Below, piece after piece: positions 42,575 to 53,870 of a stretch of DNA of 64,000 nucleotides. This DNA is from Setomelanomma holmii. Its lineage: Eukaryota > Ascomycota > Dothideomycetes > Pleosporales > Phaeosphaeriaceae. Below the pieces are notes generated by a model. That model searched no databases and was not told the origin of the DNA. It saw only the letters and a program-made list of their open reading frames with translations. Position numbers and translations under genes: made by a program. The DNA lies in contig ML978186.1 in NCBI GenBank assembly GCA_010015745.1, positions 124,001-188,000 of the forward strand, written 5' to 3'. The number at the start of each line of letters is the position of its first letter. The stretch's first letter is position 1.

Positions 42575-44589
42575 TTACCAGGTTTCCTGAAAGAGTCAGC
42601 ACTTGTTCGCAAAGTCTTACGAAGAATTCAACTTACAGCAATGTACTGGCCGTCCTCCTTCTTCCTGGCCCAAAACTCCTTCGCTTGCTCCCTGCTGAGG
42701 CCACCTTTCTGCATGGCGACATCCATAAGCGATTGCTCAACGCCTTCGCCCATACCCTTGCTGCTTCCGCAGACAAAGATTCGGCCGTCGAGGGCATTGA
42801 TCACGAACCAGACAATATCGGCCTGGACGCGCACCTCGTCCTGGACGTACTTGACTTCATTCGATTCGCCGGTCTTGACCTTGCGGCTCTGGACGACCTT
42901 CTTGATTTCGCGTTCGTGATCACCAAGCTCACCAGAATACAACTCGTCCAGCATGGAGTCTCGAACGCCCTGGATCAACCAAATCTTGTTCGCGCAATTG
43001 GCGTTCTTGAGCCTGTTCAAGATGAAGCCACGGAAGGGAGCCATGCCGACGCCGGCGCCAATGAGCACCATAGGTCCCTCACCACCAAATTGCTTGGACA
43101 GTGGATTAGCCATGAGACCTCGGAACATGGGAACGCGCAGGTCAAGGATACTGCGGGGGTCGATGCCCTCGTTCTCAGCGGTTATGAACTGATGAGCCAG
43201 ACGCTCCATGAATCCGCTGCCGACACCTGTCCGTACAGGTTGATCAGGGTGCCAGTCGGGTGTCTCGTGGATGGTGACGGCCATCTCTATGAGGCGGCGC
43301 TTGCCAGGAAGACCTTCGCGAGCGGACGAGATGTGTGGATCGTTTGACAGCGAGTAGAAGCGTGGCATAAGCTGAGTGAGGACGGAGAGCAACGCCGGTA
43401 GCAGCGGCTTCGAGGAAGGGAATGCGTGGAGGAACTGGGCGACGGTGAGATGGGAGGTAGTGCGGAGGTCGCAGAAGGCTGCTTGGCCTTGGGCGGAACA
43501 GAGGTATGTGAGAATCTTCTTCTCGTTCGGGGCGTCGGCGTACTCTGCGAGGACGCGAAGGAGGTTCTTTGTAGGTGGGTGAGACTGTATATCGACGCAC
43601 CATGTTAGCAGCTCCCGACGGGTCGTGATGAGCTCGCGAGCCTGGTCGTCACCCCAAATCGTGGGCCACCTTCCCGTTGTGGTCTTGAGTGTGACTGGCC
43701 TGTCCCGGACGAACTTGGGGATGCAGAGGACATCGAACAATTCGTCGACAATCTCTTGCGAGTTTGGTGGGCAGATACCAACGGCTCCTCCGACCTTGAA
43801 GTCTACACCGCCTTCGTCGGGATAGTCGGTGACATCGATGTCGAAGTGGATGGTCCTCTTCTCAGCTCCGGGCTTGGTCAATTCACGGGCGTGGAAGAGC
43901 GGGGCAGAGTACACTTCGTACGGTGGGTGAGGCTGGACATATTTGGGCGGCGTCTTGTGGACCTCGGATACGTATTTCGTGTCCTTGCTGGGCAGAGGCT
44001 CAAACGATAGGTTGACGGGTGGCAGCGGTGTAGTGTCTGTGAGCTCGCTATCGAGAGAAAGTGGTCCCAACTTTAGGTCGAGGCTGCGAAAGGCGACGTT
44101 GTCTGGGATGACGACTGGTAGAAAACCAGGTGCGGAAGCGTCAGGAGCCAATGTCTTGAGCAAACAGCAGCCGCCACCGCAACACTGGCTAATGAGCTTC
44201 GTCGCAGTCTCTCCATCGCCCAGTATCCGTCTAATGTCGGAAGGGCTGTCGGAGATGAGCGTTGTTGAGGCTCGCCTCTGTCGCGGCTGCTCGTTGAAGT
44301 TTATGGCTGCGGCAGGGAGGTCCTGCAGCTTGTCCACTACTTCATCAACAGCATGATCGGGTTCGGTCACAGGTGTGCCGACTGATTCATCGCTGCTGTT
44401 TGTGCTCCATACGATCGATTCGCCAGACGACTTGGGCGAAGTTTGCTCGAGCTGTGGCTGTGACTGTGATCGAACTGGCCGCAGCGAGAGTTGCGGGAGG
44501 GAGGGATCGGAAGGGATCGGGTCGTGTGGGTGCGACGTCGATGTCGAGGGCACGTTATGGTTCGCCATGGTCTGAGTTGATGAGGCCAT
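42575..44589 (-). CDS. CPR-like FAD/NADPH oxidoreductase lacking an FMN domain
   Basis: Exon 1 is 44589-42637; a 50-nt intron (GTAAGT...CTGAC...TTTCAG) leads to a 12-nt last exon 42586-42575 (Glu-Thr-Trp-stop), giving 654 residues. Residues 1-130 are Ser/Pro-rich and disordered. A striking CCGGGCC lies at 136-142. From about 225 the fold is that of cytochrome P450 reductase and sulfite reductase flavoproteins: FAD-binding RFYSLSND (410-417), GVGSGFMERLA (455-465, the TGVxSxxL region), the NADPH loop GAGVGMAPFRGF (511-522) and FVCGSSKGMG (605-614). No flavodoxin-like FMN domain precedes it. The terminal Trp fits the aromatic residue that stacks on FAD in this family. It should pass electrons from NADPH via FAD to an unknown acceptor. 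The alternative reading through the intron ends ...YIAVS. Confidence 0.8.
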
Positions 44590-45964
44590 GGAGGAGTGGG
44601 GTGGTCGAGCGAGGAGGATGAGCGGCTGTCTTGAAGACGCGACAAAGGCGGGAACTAGTACCGGGCAGTTCCATGGTCAGTAATGCCTTGGTAAGAAGAA
44701 TTGTGCGATGTGCAATTGAGCCCGCAGCAGCCAGAAAGTGCGGCGCTGGTGCGCTGTACTTCCGTGTGCTTTCTAATGACCCCTCGGGATGCGGAGATGG
44801 CCATATAGACATTTTGGTGCGTTTATCTGATCTGATAAGATCGTGGGGTGCGACTCACCTGTCGGCCGACTGCGGCAAAGGAGTGACAGCCGCCTGCTCA
44901 GCTTCAGTGCGTGATGGGAAGACAGGGTGAATGATATCTAAGAATGTAGATTGCCAGAGGTGTGAAAAAGCGGTGCTGAGAAATGTTACAGAGCAATGGC
45001 AGGTGGTGACGAAAGTGGATTGGCGATGATCGCTGCGCTCTTGCCATTCGGCTAAAGCAGGACCGGGATGCTCGTAAACATAAACCCGCACGCATCTGCA
45101 AGTCGGCAATCGCTCAGCGTCTCCTGATCGTGAGCACACGCTCATCGGCGACTTTCGCTGCCTTGGGCTGAAACACTTACCGCTACTGTGTGCCGTTCGT
45201 GCTGCGAGATCTTGCCAGCATATGATTGTTGAGGCTACAGTACCCATCGGGCAACATGGCAAATGGAAGCCGCCGCCCAGGAGCTCCTTCCTCCGATCAG
45301 ACATCCCCCTGTCCAACACGACAACTGTGCACATCCTCACATTCACACATGCTGAGGAGCTCATTCGTACCATAACTTATCATGACATCCTCACACATGC
45401 CTGCATTGGCTCTATGCGCTCACGTCCGCTTGCGATTGCATCCACTTACGCTATCGGGCTCGCGACAGCCTTGCGGATGCCACTGCCGCATTGAGACGTC
45501 ACTCAGCCTGGACGCTCTGCAAAACCACATCTCATCCTACAGTATTGTATCCTAATCCGACACTACATTCAGCGTATGTTCCATCTGGTAATGCTATTTC
45601 ATTGGGCTACGTACCACAAGTACGTCCACATCCACGACCCTGCAAGGATTCCGCGTCAGCCTCCGAGTCCCACCGAACGTTGAAACGGTCAGTTCGTGGC
45701 CCCACACTGAGCTCAACACTGCTCACGTGCTTCCGACAAAGCCACCATTTCCGTGTTCGCCGCTTCCATGCATCGTGAGATCATGGGCGATTGAAGTCGA
45801 TTTGGAGGAGATGCGGGGTACCTCTACCTCTCAGTGCCCCGCAGACTCTCTCGCCATGCTCGACATCGTGATGGACTCTGCTTGCCACATTCGGCTAAAG
45901 GGATGCCATGCCGCACACCAGACCTCCAAAGCCATCATCGTGGGTGGTTGACCAGTGTGTGGTC
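44590..45964. other. Gene-free stretch upstream of the reductase
   Basis: About 1.4 kb; holds the reductase promoter. Open frames on both strands (for example 44855-45373) have biased, unprotein-like composition. Nothing was recognised. Confidence 0.4.
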
Positions 45965-47176
45965 TCACTGTCCACCTGCATTGGTCGTAAACTGGTAGCG
46001 CATTGCTCGAATGCCCTTCTCTGTTGATCGTGCCAATCTTCGTTCGACTTTAACGCGCTTCTTAGCCTTTTTCGCATCCATATTCTGCTTCCATTCGTCA
46101 TGCATTACATCCTCGGCCATCTTGAGCTCTGCAGGCGTAAAGCACCATGGATGTCGATATGCCAAACCTTCTATCAGGCAGCATTCGGGGATGTACTCGC
46201 AGTATCGAATGTCTTGAGTAATCAGCGTATTGATCGTCGAATGCTCAACAGCACTGTCTTTCTCTCTGAAGTAGACGGAGATCATGCTCAGCTCTGGAAA
46301 ACACTCGGCCTTTTTGCGGCTCGCATGGAGCAGCCAGTCGTCCAGGCCAATGTTGTAGGTGCGCGTCAAGACCAGCTCCCGCAACTTGCGTGGTATGACA
46401 TCTTCAGGTATAGTGCTTAGTGCTGCGTCCGAAGGCAGCATCAGGTGCTGCAGCATGGGAAAGGCTGTTGCCAATGACTGCACCTCTGCTACTCGCCAGG
46501 TACTCCACTAAGCTGAAAGTCGAAAGTCGTTTGGCAGCTCTAATACAGTGAGCTTTGGTCTAAGCAATGGCGTGACACAACTCAGATCCGGATGGTTTCA
46601 GTTCGATATTACGAGGTGGAACCGGTGAGTATTGTTAATCAGCCCTGGAAGCCGGGACAGTATGTTTTGAAAGAGTGGAAATGGAAAAGAGCTGATCTGC
46701 CTAGGTATAGTCGCTCAAGTCGCGGCAGCGTAGCGACAAGCAAAGTGAGCAAGGCACCGTGGTATGGGAAGCCAGATGCTCTCAGATCGGCTATCCACCA
46801 GTCTTTGGTATAATCGTCGATCGCCAACCCATGGACCTGGGCAACACAGCTCCGTAACAAATGAGCTTGCAACTTAGGAATGGGCTCGGGCGGTCCTCCG
46901 TACTTCGGCTCTTTCGATTCAATCGTCAACTCCACGACCTTTTTTCGAAAGTCAGAGTACTTTGCGAGCTGTTCGAGCAGGACGTCGGCTTTTTCGGAGT
47001 GCAGTATCGGTGAATGCCACAACACTTCGTGAGCAACGCGACACAGTGCCTTGCCATGTTGTTGATAAGGCACGCAGGTTTCGTTGCGGGTCTGACTGCT
47101 TCAGATCCCCTCGCAAGCTCCACGCGATTTAAAGCAGGAGTTCTTCTGGCAAGAGAGCCAGATTTGTGGCTGGCAT
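45965..47176 (-). pseudogene. F-box-like protein pseudogene
   Basis: Reading leftward from ATG 47176, the first residues MPATNLALLPEELLL form the start of an F-box but hit TAA at 47129 (likely CAA). The frame continues as IAWSLRGDLKQSDPQRNLRA, then a one-base shift near 47050-47070 leads to ALCRVAHEVLWHSPILHSEK. A second shift near 46640 leads into THRFHLVISN, where a TGA and then a TAG (about 46570 and 46510) interrupt before LATAFPMLQHLMLPSDAALS and a long intact tail ending at 45965. The layout (F-box, then Leu-rich scanning text) matches the F-box/LRR-like proteins abundant in filamentous ascomycetes. F-box proteins bring substrates to SCF ubiquitin ligases; this copy cannot make a full product. 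Confidence 0.65.
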
Positions 47177-48170
47177 TGTGACGTCTATCGGCGGATACAA
47201 TTCGAATCTGAGCTTGGTACAGAGTCGCACTGCTTCCGCGCAAAAGATAGTCAGCGATGAGCAGTTGAGTAGTTGCAAGTACACAATTGAGCGAAAGATC
47301 TTTAAAAGCTTGGAATGATACACTTTGGCTCGTCGGCAAGACAGGCTAAGGTACGCGGAGCTTCCTCACCAGCGACCTAAAAGTGAAAGTATCGCGGTGT
47401 GATGCAAATGAATTGGAAGAGTGTTGTATTGTCTATGTATTTTTTTTTGTGCTCATGCTTCTGTCCACAAGGGCCTTCCGCAGGGTCTGTTTACATGACG
47501 TATCTACGATACTGTTGAGGTAAGAGGTGCTTGATAAGGTGAGGAAGCAGCACCAGACACTGACACGTGGCACACGTGATCCGCTCCTCCTCATAACCGT
47601 CACAGAAAGTCTAATTTACTTATGCCTGAAGCTTGGCCAAAGGACGCAGTCACTCAGAAGGCTTCACCACTACACCTTTGGTCAATTTCGAGGACAAGCA
47701 GCTCGGTCGCTGGCTTGCTGCATGAGCACCGAGCCACATCTGATGGCGACATAGGCAAAAGCACTTCACAGCTGACACAAACTCTCGCGAAAAGGATGAC
47801 AACATTGTTCCAAAACTAGTTGACCACTACAACATCACGACTAACTCGTGCGCAAATGACTTCTTCACTCGCGGGGCAGTATCTGGCCATCCGCGTGATG
47901 AAGAGAGCGCGCAAACCATAGGCATTCTGCACAACTATCCACGCGCGAGATCACAAACAAACAATGCCTACAGTGTCTGCCCGTCAAAGTACAGGCCAAA
48001 CGATTACCACGGAGGCTCAAGAGAGGTTGTGCACCCCGCTTACCTAACGAGACAACTCGGCATAACTTGCCTAATCGAGCAATACATTGCACCTGCTGAA
48101 GTATCATAGCAGCCACCATGCACCACGTCCGATCAACAGGAAGTTCGTCTTGACCTTTTGATTTCACAAA
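47177..48170. other. Gene-free stretch, pseudogene / EutQ-like gene
   Basis: Nearly 1 kb without coding signal; includes a T-rich run near 47440-47450 and, at its right end, the promoter and first (mostly non-coding) exon of the EutQ-like gene. Confidence 0.4.
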
Positions 48171-48670
48171 AGTGAGTCAAGTTCTTGGAGTTATACGTAA
48201 CGTAAGACAACGTTGCTAACCTATGTTACCCATTAGTGTCATCAAAACCCGTCCCTCTAACTATCATTAAAGCCGCCGGCCACGCACCCATCCTCCTCCC
48301 ATCAGGCGAAACAGCAACAGTAGCAGACTTCCACTCCATCCGCACCTCGACCCAAGATGCCCCAACACACCTGACCTCGGGCTTCTACCGCATCACACCC
48401 GGCCCGCCCAAACCCGCGTCTTACACCTTCGAAGAAACAAAGTACGTTCTAGCCGGACAGATCCATGTCCTGGACGAAGCGACGGGCATCACGCACGAAC
48501 TTGTACCGGGTGATTTTGCCTTCTTTTATGTTGGGAGCAGGGTGCAGTTTTCGACGAAGGGAGAGGAAGGAGGACTGGCGTTTTATGCGGTCACGAGGCC
48601 GGTCAGAACGGCGCATCCGAGCTTGAAGGTGCATGGAGAAAGGGATGGGGGTGAGAAGGCGAAGATGTAG
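48171..48670 (+). CDS. EutQ-like cupin protein with spliced start codon
   Basis: Coding parts are base 48171 (A) and 48237-48670, joined across a 65-nt intron (48172-48236: GTGAGT ... GCTAAC ... CATTAG). Splicing creates the ATG (CACAAAATG) and gives 144 residues. No in-frame ATG exists in the genomic frame near the start, which supports this reading. The protein is a small cupin like the ethanolamine-utilisation EutQ C-terminal domain found in fungi: ETKYVLAGQIHVLDEATG, then LVPGDFAFFYVGSRVQFSTKG. Substrate unknown. The tail is basic and disordered. Confidence 0.72.
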
Positions 48671-48979
48671 GATGGGCATGAAGGTTGGGTGGGAAGAGGA
48701 CGGGGCGAAATGATAAAGGGCGTGAAGTGCTTGGGAAAATGCGTATTCAGCTTTTACGGCAGTACTTCAGAACCTGCAGAGCGTTTTGCCGGCATTTGGC
48801 TGATTGTACGCAGAGTCGTCGACTCGTACCTGATCAGGTTAGACAGAATGAATCATGAAGACCGTGTTTATGCATGCATTGCATTGCATTGAGGATGAAG
48901 TATGTATAAGAAGCGAATATGTACAATGAATGTGGCCGCGGCCGCCGGCTCGCGAGCTTCTCAAGACCTCAAGGGTTGT
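48671..48979. other. Convergent gap, EutQ-like / AA9 LPMO
   Basis: 3' flanks of converging genes. It includes a NotI-like GC patch (GGCCGCGGCCGCCGG, about 48934-48948). No coding signal. Confidence 0.4.
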
Positions 48980-49818
48980 CTAGCAAGTGAACTTCTTAGG
49001 TCCAGGGATAGTGTACGTTTGTGCTATCAATCGTCAGTAACTCGCCACACACAACATTCATCGAGTCAACATACCCTTGTAAGAATCATACGTAATACCA
49101 GCATCGGTACCCTTGTACGCTCCAGGGAAGGCAACAAGACCAGATGGCGACGTGCTACCACCGCCAGTGACCTTCAATTGATGGCAGCCAGGGTAGAATT
49201 GAGCACCGGGGTACGCGTACGCGGAGTGCAGCGCAACAATCTCGTGGCGAACGAGGTAATAGCCCGAGGCGATGCACTTGGGGATGGTGTAAGTGACGGA
49301 GCCGCCGGCCTTCATAAGGGGTGTGTCGCCCCAGATATCGGAGGTGCCTTGACGACCATCCTCCTGGACTTTAAACCAGACGGCGCTGTATATGGTTAGC
49401 GGAAGTTTGGGTGCAGAATATTGAATACATACGCAGATCCCGGCATGTAGTTGTTGCAGCCTGTGTCGGGGCACTTGGCCATGTAGGTGATGGTGGGACC
49501 AACATGGCTGTCGGGCCAGAGCGTCCAGTAGAGATTGACATCGGCGCCGGCAGTGACCTCGGCGTGAAGAGCAGCGGGCGAAGAACCAACGATGCCGCCC
49601 TCAGAGTAGCCGCCGCATTGGAGGTCGGCAATGGTGACGTCCTGAACGGGTCCGTTGCCCTGGATGGGGCGAGAGATACGATCGACCTTGGGGCTCATGT
49701 ACGGGTCCTGGTATGGCTGGTAGAAAGTATAGTCCTTACCACCAATGGTGGCATTGTTGACGTAGCCATGAGCGGCAACGGTGGTCGCGAAAGCGAGAGC
49801 AGCAGCGGTGTACTTCAT
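48980..49818 (-). CDS. AA9 lytic polysaccharide monooxygenase, secreted
   Basis: Three exons, 49818-49433, 49385-49075 and 49023-48980 (introns 47 and 51 nt), give 246 residues. The signal peptide is residues 1-16 (MKYTAAALAFATTVAA), so the mature protein begins with His17, the N-terminal copper-brace ligand. His105 (DSHVGPT) is the second ligand; His182, Gln191 and Tyr193 (LHSA ... GAQFYPGC) are the conserved second-sphere and axial residues. It ends in the AA9 tail YTIPGPKKFTC without a cellulose-binding module. AA9 enzymes cleave cellulose and related glucans oxidatively with copper and H2O2 or O2. This points to a plant-associated or plant-debris lifestyle. All splice junctions restore family motifs. 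Confidence 0.93.
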
Positions 49819-51135
49819 GTTGAGAAAGAGTAGTGAAGATATACGGGCCTGCGTAATGAGTGACGAAACTTGTGTGACGAAGAAGCGAATGAATATAAGC
49901 TGGCGAAGAGAAGAATGAATGCAATGCTTCGGTACCGAATGACCTGCAGAGCCAGAATAGATTGAGTCCAGCCTGCAGCTATATACTCTTCATGTAATTA
50001 TTCCAGGACTCAGTGAGGAGTGCGTGGCGCGGGTACAGCATTGTTTGAAACCTCCAAGATGGAAATGCTGGTCGAGGATCATGAAGGTCGGGGAATAGAT
50101 TGGGCAATGCGCGCTAAGACACACGGTGTGGCTCTTGACTTCTCCACACTTCCTGCTTCTGGAGAACAGCACACGCGCAAAGTTGATCCTGTCGGGATCT
50201 TGAACTTTCGATCCGGGAAAAGCGGGCGAACCTGCAAGTCGCGGATGTGATAATAAAGTTTGTGTCTGTGGTGCGATGCAAATGTACGATGCATTTCTTG
50301 GCGGCGGAAGCAATGGCGGTAGTCAGGCACTGCCATCCCAGCGCTTGCGAAGATGTGGAGAAGGTCTGAAACGTGGTCCTACAAAACAACGTAAACTGAT
50401 CTTGATGTGGTGATTGGTGGAAAGCCACGAGTCTTGGTAGTCGTGTCAGATTGTAGATCCCACGTGATCTCATCTGCCGATGTTGGTACCAGGTCAGGCT
50501 ACCCTGTCTACGGAGAAAATAGATTAGCCTCATATAGGCCGCCAGGGTATCAGTTATGCAGCCTCGGAGCGAACACCAAGAAGATGAGAGGTGACATCTC
50601 ATGACTGTGCAGATGTGCCTCCATGCCGATTGCTGCGGGAACTAAGCGTGGCTGGAGATTGTGCTGCATGAGACAGAACCTGGGTGTCGGGCCGCACAAG
50701 ACGCAAGCGAGGTGATGCAGGCGTAGACTTTGTTACTCCACGTCTTTGGTTCGTAAATCCATTCGGACCACACACCACCGTTCCTTGAAGGTGTAAGTGG
50801 CCGGCGACAGCAGCCCTTAACCATGTTCTGGCTCTGTTGCGTACGTGATGCAGCAGTCCAGAGCCACTGCGGGCACCTCGGACATGATTTGACAGGTCTT
50901 CACCCACTGCGTCTTTTGGTTTTCGGTGGGACACACCTGTAGGTTGTCGCCCATGTGAACCATGCTAGTGACAAGTCAATGCAGTGATTGAAGGCCTTCG
51001 AGTTTTTGCTTTCTCCCCAAACTTAGCTCCCCGAGATCAGGCGCATACCTTCGCGAAGCCCTTAGCAGTACATTCAGGGAGAGAGGTCATAGTTTTTAAT
51101 CGAGGACGTAAGGCTGCGGTTGTCATCCGATCTGC
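49819..51135. other. Gene-free stretch upstream of the LPMO
   Basis: About 1.3 kb holding the LPMO promoter. Frames such as 50114-50602 (minus) have no recognisable features or splice-supported continuation. Nothing else was recognised. Confidence 0.4.
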
Positions 51136-51552
51136 TTATTTGTTGTCACCAAAGTCGGGCTCCGCCTCCCATCTCTTGACACCATCAGGTATGGGCACAA
51201 CGGCGCTGCGGCAGAAGATGTGCATCGCGCCACTCCAATCGAGTCCCTCTAGAAGTCCGCCTTTCACAACGACAACCTCGGGATTACCATCTTCCACAAT
51301 TGTGGCGTGAAGGATTCGACTTCCACAGCTCTTACAGAAATAGCAATGTTGTTTCCGTCCCGAGTCGCATTGGCGAATTAAGTAGGACACGGATGGATGG
51401 TCGGCGACGCTGAAATAGGGAAAGATCGCTGAAGTGCCAAAGGCGCTTGATGACTGCTTTCGACAATCGATGCAATGACAGTGGAAGAGCATGATGGGGT
51501 CCTTGGTAGGTGTCGCGTACGTGACAGACCCGCAAGCGCAAGATCCGTTCAT
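51136..51552 (-). CDS. GFA/CENP-V zinc-domain protein
   Basis: Single exon, 138 residues, ATG at 51552. The zinc-binding pattern of the GFA (glutathione-dependent formaldehyde-activating) / CENP-V fold is complete: CACGSVTY at 5-12, FHCHCIDCRK near 23-32, and FCKSCGSRI near 72-80. Length matches single-domain members. Most fungal members have no proven reaction; some bind glutathione adducts of formaldehyde. Divergent from CDC37. Confidence 0.85.
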   Translation of the reverse strand: MNGSCACGSVTYATPTKDPIMLFHCHCIDCRKQSSSAFGTSAIFPYFSVADHPSVSYLIRQCDSGRKQHCYFCKSCGSRILHATIVEDGNPEVVVVKGGLLEGLDWSGAMHIFCRSAVVPIPDGVKRWEAEPDFGDNK

Positions 51553-51957
51553 CGCGCAGGCTGGGTGTGCTCAAAGTCGTGACAAAGAATTGGGTCTACG
51601 TCTTTTACAATGTTTCTAGAGGCACCGTGCACTCCTTTTTTCTCAACTAAGTGCAAAAACCCTCACGTTCGGATGAGTGCAATGAGGCAAAGCTGACTGC
51701 CTCCAGAGAACTCGTGTGCGAAAGCTTGATACAAAAATATGTTATGACGATCCGTATTGCGTCCTCGAACGCGTGCATGATCATGAGCGTAGTCCAAAGT
51801 GAATGGTGTAAGTGAATGCACTCGAAGCCTCTCGATGACGGGGTGAGCTTGGACCAGGGTCCAACATCCCACCTGAAGCTGACCCGCAACACGCCGCCAA
51901 ACATTACAGCCTCGCACCACCAGATAGTAATATCTGTTGATTGCGACACCAACCAAC
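51553..51957. promoter_or_regulatory. Divergent promoter, GFA / CDC37
   Basis: 405 bp between divergent genes; presumed to hold both promoters. No specific element stands out. Confidence 0.4.
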
Positions 51958-53556
51958 ATGGTGATCAACTATAGTAAATGGGTAAGAATATCGCTCCGAT
52001 GCTATACTAGGTGTGATCTTGCTAACATTTCTTAGGACGCTCTCGAGCTGTCAGACGATTCAGACATCGAAGTACACCCAAATGTAGACAAGAAGTCCTT
52101 CATTCGCGCCAAACAAGCCCAAATACACCAAGAACGTGACCACCGGCGGCATCAAATAAAGACACTCAAATACGAACGCATCATCAACGATGGCCTCACA
52201 GAACGCGTCGACCGTTTGCTCACAGCACTCAAATCGCACAAGGCGAAGCAGGCAGAAGGCAATGGTGCCAACGATGATCAGCTAGTATTCCAGGCGATGA
52301 TGGAGAGCATGATGGACATGAAGATCGACAAGGATGGAGGAAGCGACAGACCACCGCCGCCGCCCGAGGGTGTACACGAGCATGTCAAGGAGAAGCCGAC
52401 CTACCCACAGATGATGGCGAGCTTGGTAGATTCTGTGAAGAAGGACATCGACGAAAGCAAGAGCGACGAGCCGCGGTTCAATCAATTCATCTCAGGCCTC
52501 GAGAAGGAGAAAGAACGTATACAGGATTTACAACGGCAGCTCTACGGGAAGCTTGCAGAGTTGGAGAAAGAAGACAAGAAGCACATCACGAGCGACGACA
52601 TACACGAAGGCTTCAGCTTCTCCAACGTCCGCAAGGGTGAAGAGAAACCTGCCGTAGTAGCACCCAAGAAACAAGAACCCACAGTCGAACTCCTCAACCC
52701 TCCATCCCGCCCCTCTGCAACCCGAACAGACACAGGCCAATCCTCTGGCGCAGACGCAGATGTCGAGGAAGGCACAGCCGCCGGCGCAGACGATGACGAC
52801 GACGTATCCGCCTCGCCCCTCGCACAATCTTTCGCAAAGATAAAGATAGGCGACTGGTACGCCTCTCTGCAGTTCCTCATCAAGCATCCCGAAGTAATGG
52901 CCGAGCGCGAAACCGACGGTCTCCTTGTCGAAGCCTTCAACTCCGAAATGGACGGGAAGCCCAAACATGCCCGCCAATGCGTGCACGCCGGCCTCTTACT
53001 CCAATACTGCCGCCAACTCGGCGGCCGGCAAGGCGTAGAACTCTTCTTTAAACGCATCCAGAGCAAAGACCACCAAGCCGCCAAAATGTTCAACGACGAC
53101 GTCGACAACACATACGGCAGGATAAAAACGCGTGCCGCCGAGATCCTCAAAGAACGCGCTGAGAACCCGGGCTCAGAAGGCGTGGAGCAAATCCAACTCC
53201 ACGCCGTCGACCCGAATACTACGATAAATATACAAGTCCCGCCTAAAGAACCCACTGCAACAGACCCCGCCGAGCGCGACACAGAAGTCCAGGCGCGCCA
53301 GCTTTTCGAAAATTTCCCGCCGGGCTTGCAGCGCGCGCTCGAGTCGGGCAAGCTCAATGAAGTCAACAAAGTGCTTGCGAAAATGAGCGTGGAAGAGGCG
53401 GAAGAGATTGTGGAGAAATTGGGTGAGGGAGGCATGTTGAGTCTTGAACAGGGTGTTATTGATGCGACGACCGATGAGGGCAAGAGAGCGATGGAGGAGA
53501 TTGAGAAGACGCATAAGTTTCCCGAGAGTGGTGGGGTGAGTGGGGATCCGGAGTGA
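51958..53556 (+). CDS. CDC37: Hsp90 co-chaperone Cdc37
   Basis: Two exons, 51958-51981 and 52036-53556 (54-nt intron with GCTAAC branch), give 514 residues. Exon 1 encodes only MVINYSKW; exon 2 continues DALELSDDSDIEVHPNVDKK, the diagnostic Cdc37 N-terminus including the SDDSD site phosphorylated by casein kinase 2 in other species. The kinase-binding N-domain is rich in coiled coil (QAQIHQERDHRRHQIKTLKY). The Hsp90-binding middle domain is about 270-390 (FAKIKIGDWYASLQFLIKHP ... HARQCVHAGLLLQYC). The C-terminal helical domain ends in EKTHKFPESGG. It delivers protein kinases to Hsp90 in the cytosol. Confidence 0.95.
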
Positions 53557-53870
53557 TTCGGCGGTAAAGGACATAATGAGAAAGCGGTTACGAATCCGAT
53601 TTGGAGGGTGACGACTTCAATTGTACAACAAGTTTAGGACATGGTATCCATGGGTAGGAAAATGATGACTTCCGATGATCCTAGTTAGATGCTGTTCACA
53701 CAAGGACTCATGTGTGCATCCGTGTTGTTGCTATGCCCTGCAAAGTTCAATAATCATACACTGACGCACACACCCTTACTAACAACCTAATGACCCTCCT
53801 CGGCATGCGCTGAACCCTCGACGCGAGCCACAAGATCAAGCGGCACACTCTTCCCAGCGATAGCCATCTC
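53557..53870. other. Convergent gap, CDC37 / RTT103
   Basis: 3' flanks of two converging genes. No coding signal. Confidence 0.4.

Noticed and set aside
44855..45373. 172-codon minus-strand frame
   Set aside because: Cys/Arg/Ser-biased composition, no splice-supported extension and no family resemblance.
52542..53483. 313-codon open frame on the minus strand
   Set aside because: It lies wholly opposite CDC37, is Ser/Cys-biased, and has no family features.
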